From: Propionibacteriaceae bacterium | Lineage (GTDB): Bacteria; Actinomycetota; Actinomycetes; Propionibacteriales; Propionibacteriaceae | Direction of reading: 5' to 3' | NCBI GenBank assembly: GCA_031255975.1 | Contig: JAIRRM010000077.1 | Span: 1-7,394 of the forward strand | Length of the DNA stretch: 7,394 nt | Part shown: piece by piece, positions 1 through 5,444 of the stretch | Layout: each line of letters opens with the position of its first letter | Position numbering within the stretch: the first letter of the stretch is position 1 | The notes under the pieces: model-generated | Database searches by the model: none | Seen by the model: only the letters and a program-made list of their open reading frames with translations | Told to the model about the DNA's origin: nothing | Position numbers and translations under genes: made by a program

Positions 1-315
1 GGTATCGGTGCCCGCCAACACCCCGGCGACCAACCGCACCGTGCCGTCTCCACCGGCGACCAGCACCAGTTCGGCACCTTGGTCGAGCGCCTGGCGGGCT
101 TGGGCCGTGCCTGGTGAATCTGGGGTGGTGGTGAGCACCGTGGGGGTGGGTATGCCGAGCCTTGACGCCGCTTGGGTGATGAGCCGTATCGCCTGATACA
201 GCTTGGGAGAGGCGGGGTTGGCGATCACAAACACCCGTCGCGCTGGTGCGGCGCTCAGCAACTGTCTGGTCAACGTCCGCTGTGGGCGGCGGGGTGTGTA
301 ATCGGAGAACTTCAC
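1..315 (-). CDS. Diacylglycerol kinase family lipid kinase, N-terminal part (cut by window edge)
   Basis: This is the first 105 codons of a leftward gene; the rest lies beyond base 1. The protein has a basic leader of about 25 residues, then VFVIANPAS (about 28-36) and AGGDGTVRLVAGVLAGT (about 87-103). An N-P near the start of a beta-strand followed about 55 residues later by G-G-D-G-T is the nucleotide-binding pattern of the DAGK catalytic domain, which phosphorylates diacylglycerol or related lipids at the membrane. The GTG at 315 is the only usual start after the in-frame stop at 358-360, but no clear Shine-Dalgarno precedes it; TTG codons about 14-19 residues inside are alternatives. It is divergent from tkt. 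The substrate cannot be told from this fragment, and NAD-kinase-like or sphingosine-kinase-like relatives share the fold. The family is fairly sure, the exact start is not. Confidence 0.85.
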   Translation of the reverse strand, partial: MKFSDYTPRRPQRTLTRQLLSAAPARRVFVIANPASPKLYQAIRLITQAASRLGIPTPTVLTTTPDSPGTAQARQALDQGAELVLVAGGDGTVRLVAGVLAGTDT

Positions 316-330
316 GAGATAATCGTGCCA

Positions 331-361
331 AACATCGGGTGCGTTAAGACATATCTGTCAA
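331..361 (-). promoter_or_regulatory. Possible promoter of the lipid kinase gene
   Basis: On the minus strand TTGACA (361-356) is a perfect -35 hexamer. The best -10 is GATGTT (336-331) at a long 19-nt spacing, with only 3 of 6 matches. If it is used, transcription would begin about 10 nt before the GTG start, which fits the lack of a Shine-Dalgarno site. The -35 is good and the -10 is weak. Confidence 0.3.
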
Positions 362-442
362 CTACGCGGGGATGCGCTAAGCGAGACGCGTAAACGGGTA
401 GCGTAAAACTCCGGTGTGCCGTAGCATCAGACGCAGACGGCG

Positions 443-454
443 TTGTCTATACAA
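443..454. promoter_or_regulatory. Inverted repeat TTGTCTATACAA upstream of tkt
   Basis: This 12-bp near-palindrome (5 of 6 pairs match) ends 16 bp before the tkt ATG. Its core GT-CTAT-AC resembles the GT-N4-AC type of operator bound by GntR/HutC-family repressors. It covers TATACA (448-453), the only -10-like hexamer near the gene, although no -35 is visible. I infer a possible operator or promoter overlap; a chance palindrome is also possible. Confidence 0.25.
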
Positions 455-470
455 GTTAGCGAGGCTCAAA

Positions 471-2534
471 ATGACCGATCTCACCTGGACGGTGGAAGAC
501 GCTCGGGCAGTCGATACCGCACGTATCCTGGCCGCAGATGCGGTGCAGCAGGCCGGTAACGGCCACCCCGGCAGCGCCATCTCGCTGGCATCGGTGGCGT
601 ATCTGCTTTATCAGAAGGTGATGCACACCGACCCCACCGATCCGCAGTGGCTGGGGCGTGATCGTTTCGTGCTGTCCGCCGGGCATGAGTCGGTGTTGCA
701 GTACGTCGCGCTGTATCTGGCAGGTTGTGGCATCGGGCTGGATGATCTGAAACAGCTGCGTACCTGGGGCTCTAAAACCCCTGGTCATCCGGAGTACGGG
801 CACACCGATTTTGTGGAGATCACCACCGGCCCGTTGGGGGCCGGAATCTCAAATGCGGTTGGCATGGCGATGGCGGCCCGTAGGCAGCGTGGCCTGTTGG
901 AACCAGACGCCGCGCCCGGCGAAAGCCTGTTCGATCACTTCGTGTTCGCGCTGAGCGGCGACGGTTGCCTGCAAGAAGGCGTGGCGCTGGAAGCCATCTC
1001 CCTCGCCGGAACCCAGCGGCTCGGCAACCTGATTCTCATCTACGACGACAACGACATCACCATAGAAGGCGATACCAAGATCGCCTTCACCGAGGACGTG
1101 CTCGCCAAATTCGCCGCCTGCGGCTGGCACACAGCCGAGGTGGATTGGCGAAATGGTGGGGCATATCACGAAGATATGGCTGGGCTCTACGACGCCATCC
1201 GCGCCGCGCAAACGGTGGAAGATAGGCCGTCCGTCATCAAACTGAACACCATTATCGGGTGGCCGTTGCCGAACAAACAGGGGTCGGAGTCGATCCATGG
1301 CGCGGCTGTCGGCACCGCGGAGATCAGCGCTTTGAAGGCGTTGCTGGACTTTGAGGACGTGCCGTTCGCCATCGATGAGGACTTGGTAGCGCGGCTTCAA
1401 TTGACGTTCGCCGCTCGGGCCGCGCTCACCCGGCAGGTGTGGGATTCCCGTTTCACCGCCTGGCGCGAAGACAACCCGGAGCGGGCTTCGCTGCTATGGC
1501 GGCTTTCGACCCGCGCGCTACCGGCTAACCTCACCGTGCCAACATTCGAGCCGGGCAAGATGAGCACCCGTAAAGCCTCCGGCAAGGTGCTGGATGCGCT
1601 GGCGGGCCAGTTGCCGGAACTGTGGGGCGGCTCGGCTGATCTGGCTGGCTCAAACCTCACCACCATGACCGGTGAGCCCAGCTTCTTGCCCTCAGATCGG
1701 GTGAGTGACGAGTGGCCGGGCGGGCCGTATGGGCGCACGCTGCACTTTGGCATCCGCGAGCACGCCATGGGCGGCATTATGAACGGCATGGCCGCCGAGG
1801 GGCTGACCAGACCATACGGCGGTACGTTCTTCGTGTTCAGTGATTACATGCGTCCGGCGGTGCGCCTGGCGGCACTGATGAAGTTGCCGGTGATCTATGT
1901 GTGGACGCACGATTCCATCGGCGTCGGCGAGGACGGCCCGACGCATCAGCCGGTGGAGCATCTGGCGTCGTATCGGGCGATACCTGGACTGGCGATCATT
2001 CGCCCGGCGGACGCCAACGAGACCGCGGTGTGCTGGAAGCAGGCGTTGATCCGCTGCGACGGCCCGAACGCGCTGGTGCTGTCGCGCCAGGATCTGCGCA
2101 CCGTTGATCGCTCGTTGGCAGAGTTCGCTCCCGCTGAACTGGCGGCCAAGGGAGGCTACGTGCTGCGTGATGCCCGCGCCGGGGCGGTGCCGCAGGTGAT
2201 CGTATTGGCCACCGGCTCCGAGGTGGAGGTGGCCCTTGACGCCCAGGATGCGCTGGAGGCCGCCGGTGTGCCAACGCGGGTGGTGTCGCTGCCCTGCTTC
2301 GAGTGGTTCGAGGAGCAGCCGTTGGAGTATCGGGAATCGGTGCTGCCACCAAAGGTGAAGGCTCGGGTGAGCATTGAGGCCGGTATCTCTCTTGGCTGGC
2401 AGCGTTACGTCGGCGACTCCGGTCGTTCGGTGTCACTGGAGCATTTCGGGGCTTCGGCGGCGGGTGAACTGCTGTTCCGCGAGTTCGGGTTGACGGTCGC
2501 CGCAGTGGTGGAGGCCGCAAAAGCGCAGCTGTAG
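471..2534 (+). CDS. tkt: Transketolase
   Basis: This is a complete 687-residue transketolase, normal length for the family. It is a thiamine-diphosphate enzyme that moves two-carbon ketol units between sugar phosphates in the cytosolic non-oxidative pentose phosphate pathway. The expected residues are present: His32 (GNGHPGSA), His72 (SAGHES), His111 (PEYGHTD), the cofactor/metal motif from GDG (163-165) to Asn194 (YDDND), His276 (SIHG), the catalytic Glu430 (GIREHAMG), and Asp488 and His492 (GEDGPTHQPVEHLA). Domain order is PP domain (about 10-340), Pyr domain (about 365-540) and the C-terminal domain ending VVEAAKAQL. The ATG at 471 is chosen because GAGG (461-464) lies 6 nt upstream and the homology begins here; the frame is open back to 414 but that stretch is not transketolase-like. 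The toxin-antitoxin-like pair begins within 60 bp of its stop, with no terminator between them. Confidence 0.98.
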   Translation: MTDLTWTVEDARAVDTARILAADAVQQAGNGHPGSAISLASVAYLLYQKVMHTDPTDPQWLGRDRFVLSAGHESVLQYVALYLAGCGIGLDDLKQLRTWGSKTPGHPEYGHTDFVEITTGPLGAGISNAVGMAMAARRQRGLLEPDAAPGESLFDHFVFALSGDGCLQEGVALEAISLAGTQRLGNLILIYDDNDITIEGDTKIAFTEDVLAKFAACGWHTAEVDWRNGGAYHEDMAGLYDAIRAAQTVEDRPSVIKLNTIIGWPLPNKQGSESIHGAAVGTAEISALKALLDFEDVPFAIDEDLVARLQLTFAARAALTRQVWDSRFTAWREDNPERASLLWRLSTRALPANLTVPTFEPGKMSTRKASGKVLDALAGQLPELWGGSADLAGSNLTTMTGEPSFLPSDRVSDEWPGGPYGRTLHFGIREHAMGGIMNGMAAEGLTRPYGGTFFVFSDYMRPAVRLAALMKLPVIYVWTHDSIGVGEDGPTHQPVEHLASYRAIPGLAIIRPADANETAVCWKQALIRCDGPNALVLSRQDLRTVDRSLAEFAPAELAAKGGYVLRDARAGAVPQVIVLATGSEVEVALDAQDALEAAGVPTRVVSLPCFEWFEEQPLEYRESVLPPKVKARVSIEAGISLGWQRYVGDSGRSVSLEHFGASAAGELLFREFGLTVAAVVEAAKAQL

Positions 2535-2593
2535 TCGCATCCGCGCGCGGTGAAGGTGCGCTGGCCGAAGTTCATGACTTATTCGGGTATTCG

Positions 2594-2728
2594 ATGGCTG
2601 CGATACGGTTGGCGCTGGCATATTACGGGCGTTACGCCGCCGAGATTGATGACGAAATCACGGAGAACGCGCGGTTAGCCGATGAGACGGAGCAGGCGTG
2701 GTTGGCGGCGAACGCGGTGTTGGCGTGA
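2594..2728 (+). CDS. Short antitoxin-like ORF, probably lacking its N-terminal half
   Basis: This 44-residue ORF reads MAAIRLALAYYGRYAAEIDD and ends EQAWLAANAVLA. The pattern x-hydrophobic-R-x-A-L-x-YY ... EID-x-EI ... A-W ... LA resembles, from memory, the C-terminal helix of antitoxins encoded just before DUF5615-type toxins. In-frame similarity seems to begin earlier, at ALAEVHDLFGYS (about 2558-2593), yet between the in-frame stop at 2465-2467 and 2594 there is no ATG, GTG or TTG. Such antitoxins, as I recall them, are usually about 80-110 residues, so a DNA-binding N-terminus seems to be missing, with the tkt stop occupying its place. There is no good Shine-Dalgarno. Its TGA overlaps the toxin GTG by 4 nt (GTGA, 2725-2728), as in a coupled operon. 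It may be a decayed gene, a minimal antitoxin, or expressed from an unusual start. The family call is pattern-based. Confidence 0.5.
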   Translation: MAAIRLALAYYGRYAAEIDDEITENARLADETEQAWLAANAVLA

Positions 2729-3078
2729 GCGAAGCGCTGTTGTTGGATGAGCACCACCCACCTGCTCTTGCCGCTGAGTTGCGAGCGGAGGGGTTCGACG
2801 TGGTGGCGGTGTCTGGCGACGCCATGCTGGAGGGAATGCCGGATGCGGCCATATACGCACATGCCCGTGCCGTGGGCAGGCGGGTGGTGACGGAGAACAT
2901 CGAAGACTTCGCACCGCTGCTTCAGGAGGCGTATGCGACGGGTGAAGTGGCACCGGTGCTTTTTATCAGCCCGCGCCGCTATCCGCGCAATCTCTCCGGG
3001 CTGGGGAAGCTTCAGGCCGCGCTGCGGGGCTGGCTCTCCCGTGGCGCTCCCCGTCCCGCCGAGGATTGGTTGCCGTAA
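2725..3078 (+). CDS. DUF5615-type PIN-like toxin
   Basis: This 117-residue protein resembles the DUF5615 PIN-like family, small putative ribonucleases usually encoded after an antitoxin gene. Visible marks are LLLDEH (Asp8, Glu9), DVVAVSGDAMLEGMPD (Asp40), VVTENIEDF (Glu57, Asp61) and the closing strand VLFISPRRYPRN before a last helix. The acidic residues match where this fold places its metal site, although the usual Asp/Asn of the T-x-D/N motif is TEN here. I chose GTG 2725 because it overlaps the upstream stop as GTGA and because LLLDEH should lie near the N-terminus; a GTG at 2698 is in frame but would add nine non-family residues. There is no separate ribosome site, so translational coupling is likely. 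The gene looks intact while its apparent antitoxin is shortened. Toxicity is inferred from the family only. Confidence 0.75.
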   Translation: MSEALLLDEHHPPALAAELRAEGFDVVAVSGDAMLEGMPDAAIYAHARAVGRRVVTENIEDFAPLLQEAYATGEVAPVLFISPRRYPRNLSGLGKLQAALRGWLSRGAPRPAEDWLP

Positions 3079-3111
3079 CCGACGATGAGCGCCGTGCCGA
3101 CGGTGGGGGAA

Positions 3112-3128
3112 GGGGTGGCAGCCACCCC
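3112..3128. terminator. Hairpin between convergent genes, possible bidirectional terminator
   Basis: GGGGTGGC-A-GCCACCCC is a perfect 8-bp inverted repeat around one base (in practice 7 bp with a CAG loop). It lies 33 bp after the toxin stop and 5 bp beyond the pepA stop. No clear T-run follows on either strand, so as an intrinsic terminator it would be the U-poor kind often proposed for actinobacteria. Confidence 0.5.
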
Positions 3129-3133
3129 GAAAC

Positions 3134-4597
3134 CTACGCGGCGAACTCCCGAAGCACCGAGATCAGCGTTCGTACGCCAAAACCTGTCGCCCCCTTGGGA
3201 ACGAAATCATGGGCAGGGCCGGGGTTCCACTCCGAAGCGGCGATGTCGAGGTGAACCCAGGGCAACCCGGCGGTGAAACGACGTAGGAACGCGGCGGCCA
3301 CCAGCGCGCCGCCGAAGCGGGGGCCACCGGAGCGCACGTCGGCGATGTCGGATTCGATGGCTTCTTCGGCCTCGTCGGTGATCGGCAATTGCCAGGCGGT
3401 TTCACCCGCGTCCCCGGCTGCGGCGATCACCCGGGCCGCCAGTTCGTCGTCGGATGCGAATACCCCCACCGGTTCGGTGCCCAATGCGATCATCTTCGCG
3501 CCGGTGAGCGTGGCGATGTCCAGCAGCAGGTCGGGACGATCCTCTGCGGCACGGGCCAGCGCGTCTGCCAGCACCAGCCGTCCTTCGGCGTCGGTGTTGT
3601 AGTTCTCGACGGTCATGCGGTTGCGTAGCGTCAACACATCCGACGGACGGTACGCCCCGCCGCCAGGCAGGTTTTCTGCCATCGCCAGCCAACCGGTGAT
3701 TCGAAGCGGCAGTTCCAACTCGGCGGCGGCACAGACAGCGGCCACCACACACGCGGCGCCTGCCATATCGCCTTTCATGGTCACCATGGAGTCGATGGGT
3801 TTCAAGTCAAGGCCGCCGGAGTCGAACGTGATGCCTTTGCCAATGAGCGCGATATGCGCCTTCGGTTCCACCTCCCCGGCGGGTTCGTAGCGTACGCTGA
3901 TCAATCGCGGCGGGTTGTCGGAGCCACCGCCTACCGCCAGGATGCCGCCGAATCCGCCCCTGCCGAGCGAGTTCTTCTTCATGATCTCCATACTCACCGT
4001 GTCGTATCCGGCGATCAGATCGTCGACCTCGACGACCATGTCGGACGGGGTGAGCAGGTTTGGCGGGGTGTTCACCAGGTCGCGTGCCGTGCCGACGGCG
4101 GTGGCGATCACCTCGGCGGTGTGTGCTACATCCCACAGCGCTTCATCGCACACCACCACGAAGGTGTGGCCCGACGGCTCGTCAACTTTGGTGGTGATGA
4201 CAGGGGTGCGAAGGCTCGCCAGCAACGCGCCCTCAACAGCGGCGCGGAGCAAGATGGCGATGTCAAACCCGGGTGACAAGGCAATACGCCGTACCCCTGT
4301 GGTGTCGATTACGGCTCGTACCCCAGCGCCGAACGCCTTGGCTACCGATTTGACGGTGGGGTTGTCGCCCAACCCGACTAGCACCACGCGGCGCTCACCC
4401 ACCGGCAACACCACCGGTGTCTTGGCGTCGGGGGCACCGCCCAGCAGTCGCGCCGCCGCCAGTAGCCCTTGGGACGCCAGTTCGTCCGGCACACCTTGTA
4501 GTTTCGGGGCGTCTTTGGTGCCGCTGATAGCGGCGATGATGGTGTCGGCGTCTGCCGGGATACCGGTTGCGTAATCGAGTTCAGCCATACGCGCCAT
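3134..4597 (-). CDS. pepA: Leucyl aminopeptidase (M17 family)
   Basis: This is a complete cytosolic M17 metallo-aminopeptidase of 487 residues, close to the usual length; the family forms hexamers with two metal ions per active site and removes N-terminal amino acids from peptides. The active site is intact: Lys254 and Asp259 in GKGITFDSGG, Lys266 (DLKP), Asp277 (MKGDMAGAA), and Asp336, Glu338 and Arg340 in the signature NTDAEGRL. The spacing from the first Lys (+5, +12, +23, +82, +84, +86) is the same as in E. coli PepA. The less conserved N-terminal domain covers about 1-160. Starts at 4597 (MARMAEL) and 4588 (MAELDY) are both possible and neither has a clear Shine-Dalgarno. The frame stays open to 4678, but that extra stretch contains the repeat and looks non-coding. 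The gene converges with the toxin gene and diverges from rpsO. I saw no convincing promoter. Confidence 0.96.
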   Translation of the reverse strand: MARMAELDYATGIPADADTIIAAISGTKDAPKLQGVPDELASQGLLAAARLLGGAPDAKTPVVLPVGERRVVLVGLGDNPTVKSVAKAFGAGVRAVIDTTGVRRIALSPGFDIAILLRAAVEGALLASLRTPVITTKVDEPSGHTFVVVCDEALWDVAHTAEVIATAVGTARDLVNTPPNLLTPSDMVVEVDDLIAGYDTVSMEIMKKNSLGRGGFGGILAVGGGSDNPPRLISVRYEPAGEVEPKAHIALIGKGITFDSGGLDLKPIDSMVTMKGDMAGAACVVAAVCAAAELELPLRITGWLAMAENLPGGGAYRPSDVLTLRNRMTVENYNTDAEGRLVLADALARAAEDRPDLLLDIATLTGAKMIALGTEPVGVFASDDELAARVIAAAGDAGETAWQLPITDEAEEAIESDIADVRSGGPRFGGALVAAAFLRRFTAGLPWVHLDIAASEWNPGPAHDFVPKGATGFGVRTLISVLREFAA

Positions 4598-4600
4598 GGT

Positions 4601-4625
4601 AGTGGCGAGACAGCCGCGTTGTGAA
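4601..4625. repeat. Imperfect 25-bp direct repeat, copy 1
   Basis: This copy matches 4671-4695 at 23 of 25 positions; the differences are at 4607 (G against A) and 4622 (T against C). Its left edge is 3 bp upstream of the pepA ATG at 4597. The similarity stops sharply on both sides. Confidence 0.75.
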
Positions 4626-4670
4626 CCGCCGGGCGAGACGTGAGCGTGCCGGTCAACGCGATCTCCGGAA

Positions 4671-4695
4671 AGTGGCAAGACAGCCGCGTTGCGAA
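4671..4695. repeat. Imperfect 25-bp direct repeat, copy 2
   Basis: This is the second copy of the unit at 4601-4625, shifted by exactly 70 bp, which is not a multiple of three. The 45 bp between the copies are not related to sequence on either side. The conserved core is AGACAGCCGCGTTG (4678-4691). I see no third copy in the window. Confidence 0.75.
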
Positions 4696-4809
4696 GACTG
4701 GAATGGGGGCCGATAAGAAGGCGTTTTGGTCAAACTCGACTGACGGGCTCAACCGGCGTATCTGGAAACGGGTTGGTGAATACATGATTCGCGTAGTCAA
4801 ATGGATGAC

Positions 4810-4818
4810 TGCTAGACT
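4810..4818 (+). promoter_or_regulatory. Extended -10 promoter of rpsO
   Basis: TGC-TAGACT (4810-4818) combines the TG-N extension with a -10 hexamer of the TANNNT form common in actinobacteria. No good -35 is visible, as is often so for extended -10 promoters. Transcription would start near 4825 and give an rpsO leader of about 90 nt. A 5-bp inverted repeat AGTCA-N6-TGACT (4795-4810) lies right behind the hexamer and could be an operator, but it is short. Confidence 0.5.
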
Positions 4819-4856
4819 CAGCCCTTGCCGTACAAGCCGGCCGCGGAAGTGTAAGC

Positions 4857-4879
4857 GCCCCTCTAATCAGGCGAGGGGC
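4857..4879 (+). promoter_or_regulatory. Hairpin in the rpsO leader, possible S15 autoregulatory element
   Basis: GCCCCTC (4857-4863) pairs perfectly with GAGGGGC (4873-4879) around a 9-nt loop, 21 nt before the rpsO Shine-Dalgarno. Ribosomal protein S15 is known to repress its own mRNA through leader structures in several bacterial phyla. The position fits such a role, but I cannot match it to a specific described structure. Confidence 0.4.
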
Positions 4880-4915
4880 ACCGCGCAACGAGAATGACAA
4901 AGGAGAGCCAACCCA

Positions 4916-5179
4916 ATGGATCCCGAACTCAAAGCTCAGATCATCGCAGAGTACGCCACCCATCCGGGTGACACCGGCTCTCCCGACGTGCAGATAGCGC
5001 TGCTCACCAAGCGCATTTCGCATCTCACCGAGCACCTGAAGGTGCATAAGGGCGATCACCACTCCCGCCGTGGTTTGATGCTGCTGGTCGGCCAGCGCCG
5101 TCGGCTGCTCAACTACGTGGCGCGTGAAGACATCATGCACTACCGCGAGTTGATCGCCCGCCTGGGGCTGCGCCGCTGA
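4916..5179 (+). CDS. rpsO: 30S ribosomal protein S15
   Basis: This complete 87-residue protein is S15, of typical length (about 88-89). It binds the central domain of 16S rRNA early in assembly of the small-subunit platform and contributes to a bridge with the large subunit. Family marks are [19 protein letters not shown], the [15 protein letters not shown] stretch with its rRNA-contacting His, Asp and Ser residues, [12 protein letters not shown], and the C-terminal [17 protein letters not shown] (4901-4905) lies 10 nt before the ATG, supporting this start. It has its own promoter and leader hairpin upstream, and pnp follows 265 bp downstream on the same strand, the common rpsO-pnp order. No intrinsic terminator is obvious behind it, so read-through into pnp is likely. 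Confidence 0.99.
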   Translation: MDPELKAQIIAEYATHPGDTGSPDVQIALLTKRISHLTEHLKVHKGDHHSRRGLMLLVGQRRRLLNYVAREDIMHYRELIARLGLRR

Positions 5180-5189
5180 GCGTCGCCCC

Positions 5190-5195
5190 TATAAT
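5190..5195 (+). promoter_or_regulatory. Perfect TATAAT, possible distal pnp promoter
   Basis: A consensus TATAAT lies 10 bp after the rpsO stop. The bases 16-19 nt upstream are inside the rpsO coding end and do not resemble TTGACA, and there is no TG extension. If active, it would give a pnp leader of about 240 nt. Confidence 0.35.
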
Positions 5196-5247
5196 CGAAT
5201 ACGGAAACGACACAAATACCGCCACAGGCCCCCGTACCAGTTGGCAT

Positions 5248-5278
5248 TTGGTCCTCGGTAGTGGCGTCCGGGTAAGGT
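5248..5278 (+). promoter_or_regulatory. Possible proximal pnp promoter
   Basis: TTGGTC (5248-5253) and TAAGGT (5273-5278) are separated by 19 bp. TAAGGT fits the TANNNT type of -10. A start near 5285 would place the first leader hairpin (5281-5313) at the very 5' end of the mRNA. The spacing is long, so support is weak. Confidence 0.3.
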
Positions 5279-5280
5279 TC

Positions 5281-5422
5281 GCGTAACGCTTTTCACAGCA
5301 GAAGGGCGTACGTGCGCAGTTTCCCCGTGCGCTTCGATCGAAGACCTGATGACGCTGAAGCAGGTCTTAACACCTGGTGGGTGCCTGTGCCCTACCGATG
5401 CCCTGTGCCCGTACGGCCAGGG
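5281..5422 (+). promoter_or_regulatory. Structured pnp leader with three hairpins (candidate Actino-pnp-type RNA)
   Basis: Three stems can be paired by eye. P1 (5281-5313): 13 pairs including three G-U, one bulged A at 5285 and loop ACAGCA. P2: AAGACCTG (5341-5348) with CAGGTCTT (5361-5368), a perfect 8-bp stem around a 12-nt loop. P3: CCCTG-T-GCC (5401-5409) with GGC-CAGGG (5415-5422), 8 pairs with one bulged T and loop CGTAC, ending 8 nt before the ribosome site AGGAG (5431-5435). A conserved actinobacterial RNA called Actino-pnp is known from 5' leaders of exoribonuclease genes and is thought to mediate feedback on pnp. The location matches; I cannot confirm that the fold does. Confidence 0.5.
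5332..5343. repeat. Perfect 12-bp palindrome CTTCGATCGAAG in the pnp leader
   Basis: The two halves are exact reverse complements. The last three bases (5341-5343) are also the first three of the 8-bp stem P2, so in RNA the two pairings compete at that point. As DNA it could be a protein-binding site. Confidence 0.5.
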
Positions 5423-5444
5423 GCGAAGAAAGGAGACCCCCACG

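Noticed and set aside
8..393. Rightward ORFs of 62 and 73 residues at the left edge
   Set aside because: They overlap the lipid kinase gene, whose GGDGT motif on the minus strand is clear, and lack family features.
414..470. Upstream extension of the transketolase frame by 19 codons
   Set aside because: It is rich in Arg and unlike transketolase N-termini, and the Shine-Dalgarno GAGG at 461-464 serves the ATG at 471.
849..1400. 183-residue ORF antisense to tkt
   Set aside because: It lies fully inside conserved transketolase sequence and has no family motif, so it is a shadow of the real gene.
3915..4574. 219-residue Ser/Thr/Ala-rich ORF antisense to pepA
   Set aside because: Its composition is typical of an antisense frame in GC-rich DNA, and pepA is intact on the opposite strand.
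4598..4678. 27-codon N-terminal extension of pepA
   Set aside because: The added stretch contains a repeat copy and is not like an aminopeptidase N-terminus; the second repeat copy is out of frame with it, so the repeat is not a coding duplication.
4640..4897. 85-residue ORF in the pepA-rpsO gap
   Set aside because: It runs over the repeat copy, the rpsO promoter and the leader hairpin, has no ribosome site and no family resemblance.
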